DNA of 15,436 bases, from assembly GCA_001768675.1 (NCBI GenBank), contig MELN01000051.1, forward strand, positions 8,729 through 24,164, given 5' to 3'. The translations under genes were made by a program, and so were the position numbers. This DNA is from Actinobacteria bacterium RBG_16_64_13. GTDB taxonomy: Bacteria > Actinomycetota > Thermoleophilia > RBG-16-64-13. Below, piece after piece: positions 14,202 through 15,436 of the stretch (its first letter is position 1; the number at the start of each line of letters is the position of its first letter). The notes under the pieces were generated by a model, which saw only the letters and a list, made by a program, of their open reading frames with translations, made no database searches and was not told where the DNA came from.

Positions 14202-15358
14202 TGGCCGATGCACACGAACCGAACGCCGGCCCCGGCGGCCCCGGCGGCTTCGCCCCGCCCCCGCTCTTCTTCGAGCGGATGCAGCGTCTGCAAACGGCGG
14301 TGGCCTGCGGCACCCCTGACCGGGTGCCCCTATCTTTGGTGATGGACCTTTTCGCGGCCAATACGATGGGCGTCAGCTATCCCGACTTCGTGTCGAGCGT
14401 AGACATCGCCGGGCAGACCATGCTTGGCGCCATGGAGAAGTTGGGAGACGTCGATTCCATCCAGTTCCCCACCTACGCTCCGGACGTCCTGGGCATGCTC
14501 TGGCTCGCTCCCATGAAACTGCCGGGCCGCGATCTGCCCGAGCACAGCCAGTGGCAGATGGATGAGCAGGTTCGCATCCAGCGCGAGGACTACGACAAGA
14601 TCCTCGAGATGGGCTGGAGCCCCTGGTTCGGCCAGTACATAGGCAAGCACCTGGGCGCCGCGGCAGCGGCCGGGCAAGCGCTTCAGGAAGCGGGCCCCCG
14701 CTGGACGATGGAGTACATGAAGAAGGGCTACGTCGTTTTCTCCCCGCTCACCGTCGACCACCCGTTTGAGCATCTTGCCGGCGCCCGCACCGTCAAAGAG
14801 TTCACTCTGGACCTCTTCCAGATCCCGGACAAAGTCCAGGCGGTATTGGACCTGATCATGGCCGAGAAACGGGAGCAGGCCCGGCAGTTCGTGCGCGCCG
14901 TCGGGCAGCCGGGACTTGGCTACTGGGTCGGCAGCTGGCGCACAGCTCCCGAGTTCCTCTCGCCGCGGTTGTGGAACCGCTTCGTGTGGCCGTACATGAA
15001 AGAACTAGTTGAGATCGTCGCCGAAGAGGGCGGCACCCCCGTTCTCCACTACGACGCAAACTGGGACCGCGAGATCGAGCGGCTCAAGGACCTGCCTGCC
15101 CGCCGGTGCGTGCTCGAGCTGGACGGCAAGACCGACATCTTCCGGGCCAAGAAGATCCTCGCCGGCCACATGTGCATCCTCGGCGACGTCCACCCGGCCA
15201 TGCTGACCCTGGGGACGGTCGCTGATGTCAAGGCCTACTGCGGCCGCCTGCTCGACGAGGTGGGGCCCGATGGCTACATCATGGCCATGGGTTGCGCCAT
15301 CCCGCCGGACGCCAAGTTCGAGAACGTCAAGGCCATGGTCGACTCGGTGAAACGATAA
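14201..15358 (+). CDS. UroD-family (corrinoid-dependent) methyltransferase 2
   Basis: A 385-aa UroD-superfamily protein, clearly different in sequence from the first methyltransferase of this cluster. A Gly/Pro-rich N-terminus (GPGGPGGFAPPPLFF) precedes the domain, which starts RMQRLQTAVACGTPDRVPLS. Late motifs are VLHYDANW, FRAKKILAGHMCILGDVHP, LTLGTVADVKAYCGRLLDEV and MGCAIPPDAKFENVKAMV. Here H283, D285 and C365 occupy the positions of the His-X-Cys...Cys zinc site of MtaA-like enzymes, with Asp for the first Cys, so metal binding is plausible. The ATG overlaps the corrinoid gene stop (TGATG). It may be the second transferase, taking the methyl group off the corrinoid, or a second substrate-specific one. 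No pterin-binding (MetH/AcsE-like) transferase is seen in the window. Confidence 0.85.
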   Translation: MADAHEPNAGPGGPGGFAPPPLFFERMQRLQTAVACGTPDRVPLSLVMDLFAANTMGVSYPDFVSSVDIAGQTMLGAMEKLGDVDSIQFPTYAPDVLGMLWLAPMKLPGRDLPEHSQWQMDEQVRIQREDYDKILEMGWSPWFGQYIGKHLGAAAAAGQALQEAGPRWTMEYMKKGYVVFSPLTVDHPFEHLAGARTVKEFTLDLFQIPDKVQAVLDLIMAEKREQARQFVRAVGQPGLGYWVGSWRTAPEFLSPRLWNRFVWPYMKELVEIVAEEGGTPVLHYDANWDREIERLKDLPARRCVLELDGKTDIFRAKKILAGHMCILGDVHPAMLTLGTVADVKAYCGRLLDEVGPDGYIMAMGCAIPPDAKFENVKAMVDSVKR

Positions 15359-15364
15359 GGCACG

Positions 15365-15436
15365 ATGTCGGCCCCGGAGGGCTTCAAGCGACGCGAAATA
15401 TCGACGGGGCGCTGCAGCTTTTGCAGGGCAAAACGT
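15365..15436 (+). CDS. Possible start of a further cluster gene, cut by window end
   Basis: ATG 15365 opens a frame that stays open for all 24 remaining codons, starting MSAPEGFKRREISTGRC and containing a CSFC pair. It lies 6 bp after the methyltransferase stop in the same direction, with AAGG (15357-15360) as a weak ribosome site. The tight spacing favours a real operon gene, but 24 codons are too few to assign a family. Confidence 0.35.
   Translation, partial: MSAPEGFKRREISTGRCSFCRAKR

Noticed and set aside
1..15436. CRISPR arrays, tRNA or rRNA genes
   Set aside because: No regularly spaced repeats and no tRNA- or rRNA-like segments were noticed on either strand by eye; a dedicated covariance search was not possible.

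Overview
The window is high-GC bacterial DNA with strong Shine-Dalgarno sites, many GTG starts and tightly packed operons. The binding protein has a Thr/Ala/Pro-rich tether behind its lipobox, a style common in Actinobacteria. The corrinoid methyltransferase genes and the Fe-S flavoprotein suggest an anaerobe, possibly an anaerobic actinobacterial lineage. Taxonomy is inference from style and gene content only.

Left part (1-2532): the 3' end of a secreted-type matrixin metalloprotease, closed by a textbook intrinsic terminator. Next come a five-helix membrane protein on the minus strand, a frameshifted remnant of a molybdopterin oxidoreductase C-terminus, an 88-aa hypothetical gene preceded by a hairpin, and another decayed minus-strand coding remnant.

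Scar region (2533-4563): a DJ-1/PfpI (isonitrile hydratase-like) gene has lost its 5' third at the end of an IS3-like insertion sequence (3005-4520, terminal repeats beginning TGAGGGGT). The IS transposase is itself split by a 342-bp element (3522-3863) flanked by a 7-bp duplication GATCGTC. Removing the insert and one duplication copy restores a 354-aa DDE transposase. Beyond the right IS end lies a 13-codon scrap of a different IS3-type transposase. The IS flanks do not match each other, so DNA was probably deleted or rearranged here.

Transport operon (4544-10402): a TetR-family regulator is divergent from a branched-chain-amino-acid-type (HAAT) ABC importer. The importer consists of LivH, one 911-residue polypeptide fusing LivM, LivG and LivF, and a lipoprotein binding protein. 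A candidate promoter and a palindrome lie in the divergent spacer.

Catabolic cluster (10706-15358, same strand): after two strong hairpins come a DAPG/phloretin-hydrolase-like protein, an Fe-S flavoprotein with an added zinc ribbon, a UroD-family methyltransferase, a corrinoid protein and a second UroD-family methyltransferase. Another reading frame may begin just before the window ends. Together these suggest uptake of a small organic acid or aromatic substrate, followed by corrinoid-dependent demethylation and C-C or ester-type cleavage with reductive support. The substrate is not determined by the sequence; a methoxylated or acylated phenolic compound is a reasonable hypothesis.
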